DNA of 64,000 bases, taken from assembly GCA_013399875.1 (NCBI GenBank), contig VXAZ01006775.1:6150712-6214711 (forward strand), in the 5' to 3' direction. The notes beneath the pieces were generated by a model. That model ran no database searches and was not told where the DNA came from. It saw only the letters and a list, made by a program, of their open reading frames with translations. This DNA is from Gymnorhina tibicen. Its lineage: Eukaryota; Chordata; Aves; Passeriformes; Artamidae. Shown here one piece after another: positions 1 through 13,481 of the stretch; position 1 is the first letter of the stretch, and each line of letters starts with the position of its first letter. Position numbers and translations under genes: made by a program.

Positions 1-1764
1 AATTACTTCAGCCGTCAATGAAATGTGCTTTTAGGGGTGAAACACAACAGCTGTTTAACATCACAAAGCAATATCATTGAATAATTTAGTTCACAAATTT
101 GAGAAGAAAGGAATATTTATTCAGGGGAAACTCCAGATGGAACTTGGGAAGGCAGATTGTCATTCTAAGACGGTGTTACAATTTTAACCAAAAAAAACCC
201 CCAGTAAATCCTGCAATACTTTTACTCTTTCACAATGTTCTGTAAAATGCTAGATAGCAACAAGATTTTGCCCATTACAAAACATATCACTATAACTCTT
301 CCATTATAAGACTAAGCATTATTTTCTCCTTTTAACAAGACTCAGAAGAGTGCCACAATTTATATCAGAGGACATGGGGATATGAGACTAAATACAATGG
401 ATCAGATCATTAATCTGTTTAAGGCAAATTTTCTTCTGTAGTATTAGTTGCAGCTAATTAGTTCATAGCTAATGCTAGACATTAAAAGTATCAGCAATAT
501 ATAATCTGCAAACATGGAATAAACTATTAACCAAATTTAATCCTAATTCTCACCAGTTAGTTAGTGACTTAAATTTAGTATATATCAGTTTTCTAGGTTA
601 AATCTCTCCAACGCCAGGGTGAATATTTTCATAAACAGCAAAATATTACAGGAATATGAATGTTTGCAGCCATTGAGCATATTATACATGATCCCTTTTT
701 TTTTTAATATTACTGATGACCTTGTAGATATGTGCAACATGGGCTGATGAGAACTTCAGTAGGCAATTTCCTTGCATGCAGAATATGATCCTAGTAGGGT
801 ATGCTTCAGTTTGATAAGCCTAAAATGAACCCTTATTGTGTCTGAGATTTGAACTGAAACCCGCTCTGGAAGGTTTGATTGTATATTGCGTCATCAGTTG
901 ATGAGACCAGTTTTAGACCACTAAGAGCTTCAGCTGGTCATACCCAATTTTGCTGTTCTGACAGGAAAGTGCATTTTTTTAATTCCCAAGCTTGTAGTAA
1001 CCAAGTCAATCACCAGAAAGTTATTTAAATAGAAGTCTTAAAAGCCTTGAGGCATAGAAAGTTATTGTACCTTATGGATACTTACAAGATGTAACAGTAG
1101 CAAAAGAGCTGTAAATTAGACAGAGAAAAGAAAATTTTAGAAAAAAACTACATGTAAATTTTCTGAAGTATGGACCAAAGAAATCCCCAGAAAATTTTAA
1201 AGAATTTTAAGTATATCTGGATAAGGAAAAGGAAGTGGAGAGGGAAAGAAATTCGAGGTCCAGGAAGAATGAGACAAAAATGGAAATGTAACCCATCTAT
1301 TTGGAAGAGTGCACTTAAGGATGTATTATAGAAATTCTTGTGCTGTTTTGAAATCCTGACTTTGAAATCTGACTTTTGAAACTGGTCCTTACAAAAATGC
1401 GCTTGAGATCTTTTCTGTTATGCAGTGTTGCACCTCATTAAAATGAATTGATTTGGGATCCTCTGAGTTCCTTGAGATCCTCCCTTCTTTAACATTGTTG
1501 TGAGGTGTGTTCGGCTTTTGGGTCCTTCCACTTCAACCTGTTAAAAGTGCAGTTTGGAACTTCTGAGGGACTTTGTAAGATCAGGGTCTTACTCTCTGCA
1601 AAATCCAAGGTGATAGTAAAACATGCTTTCAGGAGAAAGGTCCCTCAGTAAATAATAAAAATAAATTTAGGTTTTGAGGACAGCTAGCATGCAATCTTAA
1701 GTGCTAATATGACCACTTATTTTCTGCTGCATTAGCAGAGAGGGTAGCTTGTGACAGATTGTTC
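1..1764. other. Unique AT-rich noncoding DNA
   Basis: No gene, RNA gene or clear repeat was recognised. Frames are short and closed on both strands. A short stretch near 1560-1595 faintly resembles phrases seen in old amniote palindromic repeats, but it is too short to call. Confidence 0.6.
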
Positions 1765-1862
1765 TGACATGATACAACATTTCCTGGAAGGTACTTCATG
1801 CCCCAAAGAGCTTACAGTCCAAGGTAAGCAGCGAATACAACAGCTGGGGAAGCAGAAGGTAG
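1765..1862. mobile_element. Possible ancient L2/MIR-like relic
   Basis: The stretch around 1800-1830 (a CCCCAAAGAGCTTACAGTC core followed by a purine-rich tail) resembles the 3' end of old L2-type LINEs, which carry an 'AAGGAGCTCACAGTC' phrase. The resemblance is from memory and short. No tail repeat or target-site duplication is visible, so this stays tentative. Confidence 0.35.
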
Positions 1863-2500
1863 TAGTGAAATCATAATCAGTGAGATAAACTGATGAGTCA
1901 TAGCTCATCAGCTCATAATCCAAAATGTAAGATGTTATCCAACACTGTCACTATATGAGACAATTCATCATGTATGCTCTGCATTGTTCTTAAAGTCTTG
2001 CAAATATTGGACAATTGTGGGCTGTGGGAATTTTCATCTACTCCTACTGTTGAGTGAAATTTTAGCAATCAAAGGAAAAGCAAAAAAACCCTGAGAAAGA
2101 TCTTATTATGCTCTCTCAAGACACAGCAGTGATAGGAGGACCCTATGGTGGCTGGAGCCCAGACCATTTTATATTTAAAGGACTGCAACTATCACTTGGC
2201 TTTATCATCAGAACAGAGCATGGCACACTCTTATCAAGCAATTTCAAGAGGTGATCTGATGTATTCTGCACTCTTTTGAAGCTTCTGAGAGCTGCCCCCA
2301 GACAGATCGTACCAGTTGCTTCTGGACTACTGTTAACAAGTTATAAAATGTGAAAAATATCCGTATCCCAGCAGAGGTGTTCTGGCTTCGTGGATATCTA
2401 AGAAAGAAAATCCTTTCTATAGGTAACCTAATACAGCTGCCAAGGAGGTATATCCTGTACCACAAACTCCTAAACTGCCAAATACATGTATCATACGTTT
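1863..2500. other. Unique noncoding DNA
   Basis: Nothing recognised on either strand. Confidence 0.55.
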
Positions 2501-2573
2501 ATAGAATGGTTTGGGTTGGAAGGAACCTTAAAAACCATCTAGTTCCAGCCCCCTGCTATGGGCAGGGACACCC
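2501..2573 (-). mobile_element. CR1 LINE 3' end, truncated
   Basis: Reading the minus strand, this is the last ~70 bases of an avian CR1: the GGGCAGGGA block, the 'aactagatgg' block, the TTCCAACCCAAACCATTCTAT block. It is 5'-truncated, as nearly all CR1 copies are. The sequence beyond 2573 no longer follows the CR1 pattern. It is noncoding and inactive. Confidence 0.88.
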
Positions 2574-5500
2574 AGGCACCCAGTAGCTGGCAAAGCTGTG
2601 AAAGAGGGCCCAGAGGAGCTGCTCAAGAGGGTGCTGAACTCTCAGAGGTGATGAGATGTCACTGGAAATGGTCCAATTCCCCAGAATTTTGTGACATGAT
2701 AACTGCAGGAGCCTGAACTGAAACAGTTTAGAAATATGCTAACTGACAGAAATACACAAAATTTTTAGGCTGTAAACATTGCCTGCTAGGAATCACTTGC
2801 TACAGTAAATGCAATTCAAAAGGTTTTGTTTTTCCAAATTGAGTTTGCTGGCATCTAAGTCAGCTATTGACTATGAAAATGTGCTTCAGAAGTGAAAAGG
2901 ATGCGTCATACACTATGTAAATATGAAATATTTTCAAAGGATTTAAAAAAGAGTGTGAGCATACTTAAATCAACCTCATAAAGAAGAAGCTGAGGAGTCA
3001 GTATTGCAGTTTTTTCATTGGTCTCTGGTAAGAGATTGGATTATAGATGGAAAAAAAACACTCAGTAACTGCTACAAGAGACTGAGTTAATTTTCCAAGA
3101 AAAAGAGATTACTCAGTTCAGAATGAAGCATATGGAGGTTACTGGTGATAATAGAATAAACGTGGATGAGAATCCATAATGTTAAGAGTTGGAAAATCAT
3201 GGAAAATGTAGAGAAAATCAAGAATAGTACATGGAGTAAATGCTGAAGACCAGCACAAACTAAGAAAATGTCAGGTATATTAGAAAATGGAACAAGCTGC
3301 AATAGGTTTCACCACTTTTCAAAAGTTTCAAGCCATCATTTCACTATCATTGTATTTGGCTGTGGATAGCACAATGTTAAGGAAGTGCCCTGTAGGGGGG
3401 CAGAGAGAGCTGTGATAAAATTTGGACCAACTACCAGAAATTAAATGGGACATTTAAAACTTTTAAGACGGTTGCTAATACAGAAGCCATTCTGTTGATA
3501 GAAGCATTCTGGACTTCAGTAGAAGAACTATAGATATTAGAAGGGTAAACAAGCTAAATGTGAGGGAATGCTTGTACTCCTTAAAGGAATGTATGTTTCA
3601 GCTGTACATGTAAATAAAAATAGAAAAGATGCAATGTATAATAGGACTAGTATGGAGAAAAATCATTTGGGGTTGAAAGTGCATCTTACTAATGTTCTTG
3701 ATAAAACTACCTTCCTTGAAAATGAGAATTGAGAAGAGTTTTAAAAGGTGTGTTGCTGGGAATAGATAGGCTGTTAGCATGATAATCATAGCTATAACAG
3801 CTTATAACATCTTCATACTGTGTGGAGAGTTGTCCTTATATAAAAGGGAGAGTTAAAAGTAGAGATTCATAGGCTTGTTTGCAGTAAGAATTGAGGACAA
3901 GGCTGAAAAGCTGTTCCTGTTATTTTAGAGGGAGGGAAACCTGTGGCTCACTAAAAGAATTAAATTAATATTAAAAATATTACACCTGCATCTCTGGTGT
4001 CACATTTAGGAGGACTCTTGGTGGTTGCTCTTAGTAAAAAAGATTTAATATCTGCATAAATTCAAGAATCTCTATGGGACACATGCTTTCACCAAAATGA
4101 CATTTGTGTTTTCTGAGGTCCTCAAGGTATTTTTCTTTACAACATTTGATCTTCTGAAAGATTGCACTTTACCATCCAGGGCTTCAAGGTGCACTGGTAT
4201 GAGCCAGACACAAGAACAGAAAGCATAGGCAACGTATCTTCGTATATTTATGATCACCACTTCTACAACAGCCCTACAGAAAAAGAAACACACACTCCTT
4301 GAAGTGCTAACCCTAACAGACATTCACAGATAATCTGAAAGCTTTTGGTCAGCAGTCTAGTGTATATATCTATTCATTGCACTGGATTTTGACAGAAGTC
4401 CAAAATTAAAGATACATCAGCCTTGAGGTACTGACATGATACAAAACTAAGCTGCTTATGAATATGTCCGAAGATAATGTTCTCAGGATGAAGAGCCTAT
4501 TTTCTTTATTACAGAAAGTTTCAAAACGTGTGTCAATACCAAGAAATAAAAAAGGAGTCACTGACCTTGTTTTATAGGAGTAAATATGTTCTCAAGTCTT
4601 GCTAAACAGGCTGGAAACACAGGCTGTGTTATAATAAAGACCCTGACAGAGCAGGAGAAAGTGCTAATGAGGAGAAAACACATCCTAAATTTGCTTGCAG
4701 AAGAAAGAAGTTATTCTCAACTAACTGTCCCAAGCAATTGAACCCAGAAGTTCCCACAGAAAAGCACAAGACTGAAGTGTAATTTTGCTAGATGTGATGT
4801 ACTTCACAAAGTTACATCTCCCAGCAAGACAAGTCAGGAGGCACCATTCTGTGCAGTGTGACCTGTAGGTCACATTCTGTTGGAGCAGTCCTGTCACTGC
4901 ATGGCTTCATCCTCTCAGTTTGTCCATCCTGCAGCAGGTTAGAAGCTGCTGGGGATCTGCACTAGTGTCACTCACTGTACATTGAGATAGAAAGAGTTAG
5001 GATCCAGAAATTGTTCTGAACTGACTTAGCTATTTGGTGAGAAGTTGGAGGAGAGAGACTGGATGCAACTACATTTTGTTGCTTTCTAACTGAAACACCA
5101 GAAGAATGAGGCCAGCTGGGGCTCTCAGAGTGTGACTCAGAGTAGTTCCTGAATAGACCTCCCAGTTCCTCTGCCCCATGAAGTCAGCTTTCACCTGCAG
5201 GGAAGAAGCTGGGTGGGCATGTGGTGGCCAGGAACAAAGTTCCATCTCCTGACACTTTGATTGTCTGTGAGGAAGTGTGGTGCCTCCCACATGGGCTTTG
5301 AACTACTGGGCAGCCAGCCCATGAGCTAATGCCTCCCATTCCTCATGTGATGTGTAAAGGCAACTGTTACTACAGTAACTATCCAAACAGATGACGATGG
5401 GAGCTTTACATGAGCAGGGAAGAAAAATGGATCAAGGAGTAGGGCAGCAAAATCTTGCTGTGGTGTTCACCTCTTGTACTCCTTGCTCATTCTCTCTTTA

Positions 5501-7619
5501 GCTACATTTCAAGGCACAACCTGAGTCTTGGTGTACAGAATACCATCCCATGAGGCAGTGCTGAGACACAGCTACTGAGAAGAGGGAGGCCTGCAAAGAA
5601 GATTTTCCAACATTACAGTAAGGTAGGAACTGTCAGATACAGCCACGCATAGACTGCACTGCAGAAAGCTAGATCATCTTTTCTTCCCAGGTCATAGAAA
5701 TTGTCTTTCCCTAATTCTCTGCTTCAATTTTCAGCCTTATATTCTGGATTTTAGTCAGCTTTATCACACAGGGTTCATTGTTGTTTTAATTAACTCAGTT
5801 TGTTACCTTAACCAGGTGAGACTTATATTTTGGATCCATAGCAAAGCTAAGCTTGTTCACCTACCACATTTATCTTAGAAGTAAACTAGTCATCCAGTTT
5901 TTAAGGATTGTGTGACTAGGAAAAAATACCATTTCAACCAGTAAGGTATAAAAAAGTCTCTAGACCACAGAGCTCAAGACAGTAAATCAAACCCACAAAC
6001 CACAAGGAACCTGATATGTCCTTTAGATCCAAAAGGAGTAACTTGAGGATTGATGCTTCCGTACTGTCCCTGGAGCAACTACTTTCCTGGGATTTTGCTG
6101 AAAAGATTACAAAAATAGTGAGGAAACTGTAAAGTACATTTCTCAGTGTTGTCATATGCAATCCTTCAAGTGCTCATGTTAGGAATTTGTTCGTCCGTTA
6201 CAATTCTGTCCCACCCATGTAGGAAGAGGAAGAATCATATACAAAATGTATAAATAAAACAGAAAACAAATAAACAAACAAAACCCAACCGAGACCCAAA
6301 ACAGTTTCTATCACAAATCTTTATGTCTCCTACCATGACTAAATCAGTTCCTGTCCTCCTTTTCAAAGGCCAGACAAGAAGTCTGTGGTTAGGGAGGGTA
6401 ATTGCATGAGTTTCCCCAAAACAGAATTTGGAGAAAACAAGCAGATGTCTAACTCTTACACAACAAGAAAGATGATTACTGCTTGATCCTGCATATATGA
6501 TCCATCTTCTCCCTGCTCCCACCACTGCTCAGCTCAACTTCTTCAATTTGAGCCCTTCATTTTGCGCAATGCCTGAGATTAGACTCAGCTTTAGTAAGGC
6601 CATGTCTTACTGAATGAAGCATCTGGTATGTTGAAATCAGTTGAAATGCTCTTGAATATATGAGATGTTCAGATATTATCCAAATGCTCTGGAGTTCACA
6701 TAGCATTACAGCTACAATGAAATGCAAAACGGATCTGACAATTCACATCTGACATTCAGCCTGGAATATCTTAGTGTCCATCTTTCAAAAGAAAATAGAG
6801 CAGCAACCCATCATCTCAATTCTGAATTCTTGTAAATGTATCAAGTTGGACACTCAAAATAGTCTTTTTTTTTTTTTTATGTCTTGGCCAGTGTTTTACA
6901 TTTTGTATGCCGTTTAGTGCAGCTGCAGTAAAAGAGGTCTAATATGTTGGCTTGTCTGAATAGGGCTTGGTTACATAAAACCATGGATATTGTGCTAGCA
7001 AAGAGTTTCTTGACTGCATGAAGAATAGAGTGGCTAAAGAACAGCACGTTTAAATAATAGGCACCAAAAAATGACTCAAATGCAATGATGAATATACCAT
7101 AGCTTTTATGTGTGAGGAGGGAGTAATGTTGAGCCTGTTCTCTTTTAGGAGCTGTGATATCATGGCAAAAGTATTTAGACCAGAATGAGAAATGTTTTGA
7201 AAAAAGTTACATAATAGATTTGTGTTGTTAGACTAGATAGAAATGAGAGGAGATATCTTTATGTTGTGCTAATTCCTCTTCTAAAAGCTGCAGAAATTTT
7301 GATCTTAGTGGAATGGAATATGATGGTGTGGAAAAGAAAGCTGTGAACTGCTTTTAAGGAGGTATTGTTTTACAGGAGCAGTGAATAAACAAGACATCCG
7401 ATATAAGGATTTTAAGCCAGGTTTTATTGTCTAGGAATAGCCAAGAATCTTAGTGCTTATAAAGGAGCTCTTCACTGCCTGAGCTCTCCTCCTTCCTGCT
7501 TGACTGCTTAACTCCATACTAGAGCCAGAATAGGACTCAGGCAACGCTAAGCTGCATTTGAAATTCCTGATTCAATGTTTTTAGTGGGTTGAGATAGTAG
7601 TGCACAAGCCTTTTTCTGG
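2574..7619. other. Unique AT-rich noncoding DNA, about 5 kb
   Basis: No gene or classifiable repeat was recognised. Small features are an A-rich tract with interspersed C (about 6243-6290) and a T run near 6866-6880. Short frames of 60-96 codons occur on both strands without recognisable domains. Confidence 0.6.
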
Positions 7620-7726
7620 CTTTTATGCATAGGAAATAAATTTCACTCTATTTGGAGAGAAAGGATGTTGATCTCCTTCTTACATTAAAGAAAAAAAAAA
7701 ACACAAAAAACTGACATCCATTTAGA
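7620..7726 (+). repeat. 107-bp direct duplication, copy 1
   Basis: This copy runs from CTTTTATGCA to CCATCCATTTAGA and ends exactly one base before the single N at 7727. The second copy starts one base after the N. Both copies are 107 bases and differ at about five positions (two of them A/C changes at the end of the A run). The unknown base at the junction suggests an assembly join with unmerged overlapping ends, not a true tandem duplication. Confidence 0.9.
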
Positions 7727-7727
7727 N
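7727..7727. other. Single unknown base (N) at a repeat junction
   Basis: One N separates two near-identical 107-bp copies. A one-base N is a usual placeholder for a gap of unknown or negative length. Confidence 0.95.
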
Positions 7728-7834
7728 CTTTTATGCAAAGGAAATAAATTTCACTCTATTTGGAGAGAAAGGATGTTGATCTCCTTCTTACATTAAAGAA
7801 AAAAAAACCCACAAAAAACTGCCATCCATATAGA
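7728..7834 (+). repeat. 107-bp direct duplication, copy 2
   Basis: Same length and same order as 7620-7726, with about 95% identity by eye. It runs directly into a T19 tract and TA/CA microsatellite, the kind of sequence that breaks assemblies and could explain the bad join. Confidence 0.9.
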
Positions 7835-7839
7835 TATAC

Positions 7840-7890
7840 TTTTTTTTTTTTTTTTTTTATATATATGTATATATATATATACACACACAC
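7840..7890 (+). repeat. Compound microsatellite T19-(AT)n-(AC)5
   Basis: A run of 19 T is followed by alternating AT (one G interruption) and then five AC units. It is a simple-sequence tract, likely length-polymorphic. Confidence 0.95.
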
Positions 7891-9497
7891 GCATCTAATC
7901 TTTTAGTATGTCTTAGTTTTCAGCCTGGAGCTTTACCTTGGTGAATTCTACTGGCATGATGTCCCTATGTTTCACAGTTAGGGCCTAGAAAAATCTCAGT
8001 GTTTCATATTTCATATAGATACTTCCCTTGTAGACATCTGGTGTGTGACTCAGCTCCATCTTACAACAAATATACTTTTGTTGCTGCTTGGAAGTATCTA
8101 CGCTTCCAAGTGTACATTAGAGGCTTCATTCAGCTCCCCATGTAGAGATCTCAGACCATGTGTGATACACTTTAGGGTCTCATCAGTCTTCCAGCTGCTC
8201 CTCTAGGAGACACAACTCTTCTGCAATGTCTGTATCATGCCCACCAATAGTTGGTGCCCACTTTGGCTGCCCTAGGACGTGTCAAATGTCACAAGAAAGC
8301 TTGTCACAATATAATTGAGTTCTACATCTTCACTGAATACAGTACGCTTAAGTTCCCAGCACAACAGTAAAATCTTACAGCCAAGCATCCTATTCTGTAC
8401 TGAATTTTAGTCCTGAATTCCCTTTTGTTGTCTCCAAAGTTTGTAGGTCAGGTCTGAATTCAAAGAGAGCATATACAAGCCCAGACATCATAGCTCTGGC
8501 TAACAGACATCATCAGGATACCACTACAGGATAATTGAAAGTTGACAGATGCTACTTTACCCTTTGCTCTTCAGTCACCTGTGGGGATCACAGGCTGATG
8601 CCTGAATGCAGAGAGCCAGTCACTATGGAGTCAGAAGTGGAAGGGACAGGACAGTTATCAAGTTAAATTTATCCAGCCTTTTTTGTAATAAATACAGGAT
8701 TTTCCATTATGTTTTAAGAGACAGACATGACTTACACCCAAATAAAACATAAATCCTTGGGTTTCTTCCATGAATTGGAAATCTTCTGACAAGTTGCAAT
8801 GCAGCTGGTGAATGTGGTTTTGGTTACAGAACTAAACAGGGTTGTTAAGGGTTGTTGTACATGTCAGGAGCCGTTGTTTTACCTTGCAGAGGGTTTTGTG
8901 TCAGTAGGAACTTAAAATATTCCTTGTCTACTCAGTGAAGCATGTTATCCCCTTAGCTGAGCCAAAGCCACTGTGGGGCTGCTCTAAGTGGGAACACAAC
9001 CATGCTTCTCATTTAGTGGCAAACAAAAAGTGTTTAAAAAGCTGAATGCTTTTCAGTGGTTTGTTTTCTAAAAGCAGGATCATTTATCCATCCCAGTTAC
9101 CATCACAGCTAGTGACGTAGAGGAGAGAAGTGCTTTACCATAGTACAGAAACTCAGAGGTGTTGCACAGCTGGGATGAAGCAAGGCTATATCTTTTTTGC
9201 CATGAAGCGCTTTATAGGATGAAGCCATGACTTAATGTTGAAGTTGCATGAGGTATTGCAGTCAGGGTGATTGCCACAAATAGGTTAAGACATTTCCATA
9301 CCCTCATACCCTTACAGCTTCCACCTCATCCCTTCATTGCTGCTTATACCCCTCCCTCTGCTGCTTCTGCTGACAGAGCTGCACCAGGGAAGCACCATAA
9401 ACCACATCCCTCGCATGATCCAGCTTAAAAGTAAACTTCCTCTACCCGGAATGTTTTACTGAATAAGTTTCCAGACAAGTTATGTCATTTGTAAGAA
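7891..9497. other. Unique noncoding DNA
   Basis: Nothing recognised except a small perfect inverted repeat at 8087-8110 (8-bp arms CTTGGAAG/CTTCCAAG, 8-base loop). No coding signal. Confidence 0.55.
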
Positions 9498-9590
9498 TGA
9501 TCATATGGGATCAAACCACCTGTCCCTTTAGCCCTATATCCTGTCTCTGGCAAGAGACGGTAGAGAACAGCTCAGGAACCTCCTGCTCAA
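9498..9590. mobile_element. Ancient amniote dispersed repeat (class unsure)
   Basis: The segment with ATGGGATCAAACCACCTGTC, then TAGCCCTATATCCTGTCTCTG, matches from memory a dispersed sequence common in turtle and crocodilian genomes (a 'tgggtcagacca...tagcccagtatcctgtctc' pattern). The match is about 60 bases with scattered substitutions, as expected for an old copy in a bird. I cannot assign the class or orientation with certainty. Confidence 0.5.
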
Positions 9591-12507
9591 GGAAAAATAG
9601 TGCTCATTTGCCCTAGCAGTACTTTAGGCACAGCTGTGGGAATGAGAAAACACAGTTTATAGATGGAAATAGAATGATACAGAAAGAGAGGGGCAAACCC
9701 ACCACTCTCTGTATCACACCTCTAACTGTTTGGCCAAATAGGACATAGCTAGCTCACAGAAAAGAGTTGTGTAAGCTGTTTACTACTGCTAGTATTTATT
9801 CCAGGTTAATTTTTTATTTTTAAAAATATTTTCTAATTTCTAATTATCAGGTTTATGAAAATTAAATCCACATATCTTTCTCTTCAGCTGGACTAGAGCC
9901 TAGACACTAAATCACATTTTCTACAGAAATTCTAGCCAAATTCCTGCAGGTTTTTTAGCCAAATGTGTTTCCCTACTTTAAAAAATCTTAAAAACATTTA
10001 AGATTAAGTGTGGGAATTGTATCATACTTTGAGTCATTACAGCCAAATTTCTTGAAAAATCTTTGACATTTTTCAACAACCTTGACTTTGAACACCTCTT
10101 GTTTCTGCATGTTAGAGCTGAAGTTGCAGAACAGAAATGGGAAGAGTTAGGACTACAGTTTTGAAGGTAACTTCTCCTCAAGGTCATGGGTCAAAGAAGA
10201 AGCCAGAGCAATGTGAAAGTTATTAAATCTTCTGTGCTGCAAGCAGTCTTCTAAATATGTATATATACATACACAGTCTGGCTGCAACCTGAGTATATTA
10301 TCATTCATTACCCGCCCATTGGGGACCTTTGGGATAGTCTCAGAGAAAAGAAGAACAAGAATTGTAATAAGACTTCATGACTATGATGCCAGGAGAACAG
10401 CACAAGCCTTGCTGAAAGTGCAAATAACAATTAGCTCTTCAGTCTCCAGGGAGCCAGGGAGTAAAACTGAAGGAACATCTGAGAAATGCTTCCTGAAGAG
10501 ATAAAATAATTCAAAAACCTTAAGGAAATTTGCAAGGCTGAGATATTTATTTTGCTGGTTCTGGTTTTAGAAACTAAGAGGAAGGGTTACGTTCAGATCC
10601 CTGTTTGAACATTTTATTAATTTAAGCCTCTAGCATCGTTTTTGAAAGACAACACTGTTCAAAGTCAAAATTTTGAATCCTGAGTTTTGTCTGTCAGCCC
10701 ACAAACTCCCTCTGTAAGGCAACAAGAAAAGCAAAGAACAATATAAGAAAAAGCAAATACTTTTTTAGCTCTGAAAAGTGAAGTCCTGCCATTGAAAATC
10801 AGTGACTCCACAAAAAAAGGAAATTTCTAAAGTGATTTGTCATAAACATGTAATACTTTGATTCAACACCAGCAATTATCATCTAGATAGATGCTACCTA
10901 GAAAGGTAGCTTGTAAATGCTGTTCTGAGACAGACCTCAGGAGTGTTTCCATTTCTGCTGTTGCACGAAGCTCTATGTAAAAGCTAACACTATTTTCTTT
11001 CCCACAATGGGAATGGGTTCCACATACTGCAACGAGCAATTCAGATGGAAAGGGGTCTTATTGTGTCTCCAGAGCAAGAGTTTGAAGCATGATACCTAGA
11101 ATTCATTTCCTGCTGGATTGAACAAATTCATGGCACCAAAAATTACTGCCATGGAAAATTAAAAAGAAATGCATTTTAAAAAATCAAAAAGTAAATAATA
11201 GAAATCACTGAAAAATACATTGTTAAGAACAGGCATGAATATAAATAAGCAGATATCACTACCTGATACCTCAAAATCATGTAAAAATGTTATCATTTTT
11301 CTTCTGCTGTTAGGTACTGAACACCAGAGTAACAAGGCTCTCCTGCTCTGTTTACCCTGAATCTTGGAACTAATTCATTCCGTAAGCACAGGGAAATCTG
11401 CATTTGTTCAATAAACGGCATAAGTACCAGTGAGAGACATTAAGAGTTAAGCTTCTGATATGTAAAGCAGCACAGGGACAGCACCTGTTACAGAACTAGC
11501 TAACATTTTCTTTCATAGCTTTTCATCATCACGTGTTTGAAACATTGCTGTTTTCACTTGCTTTTTCCTATGCTTGGCATTTGCCTTAAGTGCTTATAGA
11601 TGTAGATTTGAACAGATTGGTAGCAACAAGAGGATGATATGGTCTGCACTTGGTGTTTTCTTCCAGGCTAAGGATTTTTTATCAGCAGTGTGAATTTTGA
11701 AATTTAACTTTTTAAGGTGAAATTCAGCATCATTTTGCCAGCACATTAACCAGCACTTCATGAAGTGCTTCACTACAAGATTTGAAAAATTAAAGCCATG
11801 ATAGGGAAGAGATGGGAAGAAAGGAAAGGGCATAAGAACAAAGAATGATCTAGATAAATTAATTCACCTAAATCCAAGAAAAAATTTAAATAAAGTAAAG
11901 GATATAAAGGATATTTGCTTATCATATAAGTGAAAAATTACCTATAAAATCTATTTTATTTACCTGATGCTTTCCTCCATTAAAAGTCACAATAGCATAG
12001 CTCAGGTAACGCAGTTATCTCCTGCTGTAAGTAAAAAGAAATGCTCCACTTTTCCAGTCTTGCCGTGCTGGCCAGTGTTGACTTTTGAAATGCTGAGTGC
12101 AGTTTGTCTGTTGCTTGGAAGAAACCAATATCTCTTAAGTACTTAGCCGTGCGTGTCAAGATTCAGTCTAGAATTGATTTCCTTACAACTATGTTATAAA
12201 ATCCAGCAAATAAGATTTTCTGGAAGACATGTTGACAGGTCCTTAACTAGACAGTGCTATTGAATGCCAATATAATTAGCTGGGCAGATCACACAAATTA
12301 TGCAGACTGCAATTCATTTCTGACACTGCTCGTTTTATCAGACCTTACTAATTTTGCACTTGTCCCTTCTGTCTTCTCAGCTGAAGGCTAATATTGTAGA
12401 TACCTGGACTTACACAGCTGATAAGTCCAATTGCCATGAGGTGACATGAAGTCCATTCAGAAAAAAGCCATACACAGTGCCATTGTAATTGCTACTTTTG
12501 ATAAGAC
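9591..12507. other. Unique AT-rich noncoding DNA
   Basis: No gene or repeat recognised. Short frames only. Confidence 0.55.
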
Positions 12508-12784
12508 CTTGCAATGACAGGAGAGAGGGGGATGACTAAGCTGAAGGAGGGAAAATTTAGGTTAGGTATTAGGAAGAGATTCTTTCCTGTGAGGATGGTG
12601 AGGCATTGGCACAGGTTTCCCAGAAAAACTAAAGCTACCCCATCCCTGGAAGTCTTCAAGGTCAAGTTGGATGGGGCTCTGAGCAAGCTAGTCTAGTGGA
12701 AGGTGTCCCTGCCCATGGCAGGGGGGTTGCAACTAGATGATCTTTAAGGCCCATTACAGCCCAAATCATTCTAGGATTCTATGA
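12508..12784 (+). mobile_element. CR1 LINE 3' end, ~277 bp
   Basis: Plus-strand CR1 fragment with the full series of 3' landmarks in order: the ATTAGGAAGA block (12568-12580), the 'gaggcattggcacaggtt' block, CATCCCTGGAAG, GTTGGATGGGGCTCTGAGCA, CTGCCCATGGCAGGGG, 'aactagatgatctttaagg', and the end ATTCTAGGATTCTATGA. It is 5'-truncated. Open frames of 60-64 codons across it on both strands are by-products of the repeat, not genes. Confidence 0.95.
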
Positions 12785-13249
12785 AATTATCCTAATATTT
12801 CTTTTTTCTATCAGTGTTTTCAAGCTCCTACTATTTTTGGAGGAACTAGAACTATAAACCCTGTAGATTATTGGTATTCACTAGTTTTGATTTGCTGATT
12901 TTTCTCCTTATGAGTGACTCTAGTATAACAATAAGGAGTACTTTTGCAGCCAGTCAAATTCCCTTCAAGATTCAGAGAAATTCAAGCAGAAGACATTTAA
13001 TAATTAAGGTGGTAATTGTGGGTTTTTCAACTTGTACAAAATAGATGAACCTGAAAGTAACAAATAAGATATCTACTGAAACAGAGAAGGTACTCATCAA
13101 GGGAAATACGATGTTAATGTAAGAGACTTGATATGTCCTGAATTTTTTTGATGCCCTGTTTCAATAATTCTACTCTAAATACTCTAAATAAGTACTCCTA
13201 CATCCTAAATGATCACTTCTGAGGCACAAAGAGAAAAAGTATTTTGTAG
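12785..13249. other. Unique noncoding spacer
   Basis: Nothing recognised between two same-orientation CR1 fragments. Confidence 0.55.
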
Positions 13250-13481
13250 CTTCAGAAACTTCAGAACTCAGAGACTTTTTCACTCAAAGGGTGTTTGGGC
13301 ACTGGAAGAGGTTCCCCAGGGAAGTGGTCACAGCACCAAGCCTGATGTTCAAGAGTTCAAGAAGTGTTTGGACAATACTGTCAGGCACATAGTGTGATTC
13401 TTGGGACCGTCCTGTGCAAGACCAGGAGTTGGACTCAGTGATACTTGTGGTTCTCTTCCAACTCAGGATATTCTATGGAAT
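13250..13481 (+). mobile_element. CR1 LINE 3' end, second subfamily
   Basis: Plus strand. Landmarks are AAGTGGTCACAGCACCAAGC, the 'ttcaagaagtgtttggacaa' block, 'tcaggcacatagtgtga', 'ggagttggactcagtgat', TTCCAACTCAGGATATTCTA. This is a different CR1 3' subfamily from the copy at 12508 and the same as the one at 39640. The left edge is fuzzy. Confidence 0.9.
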
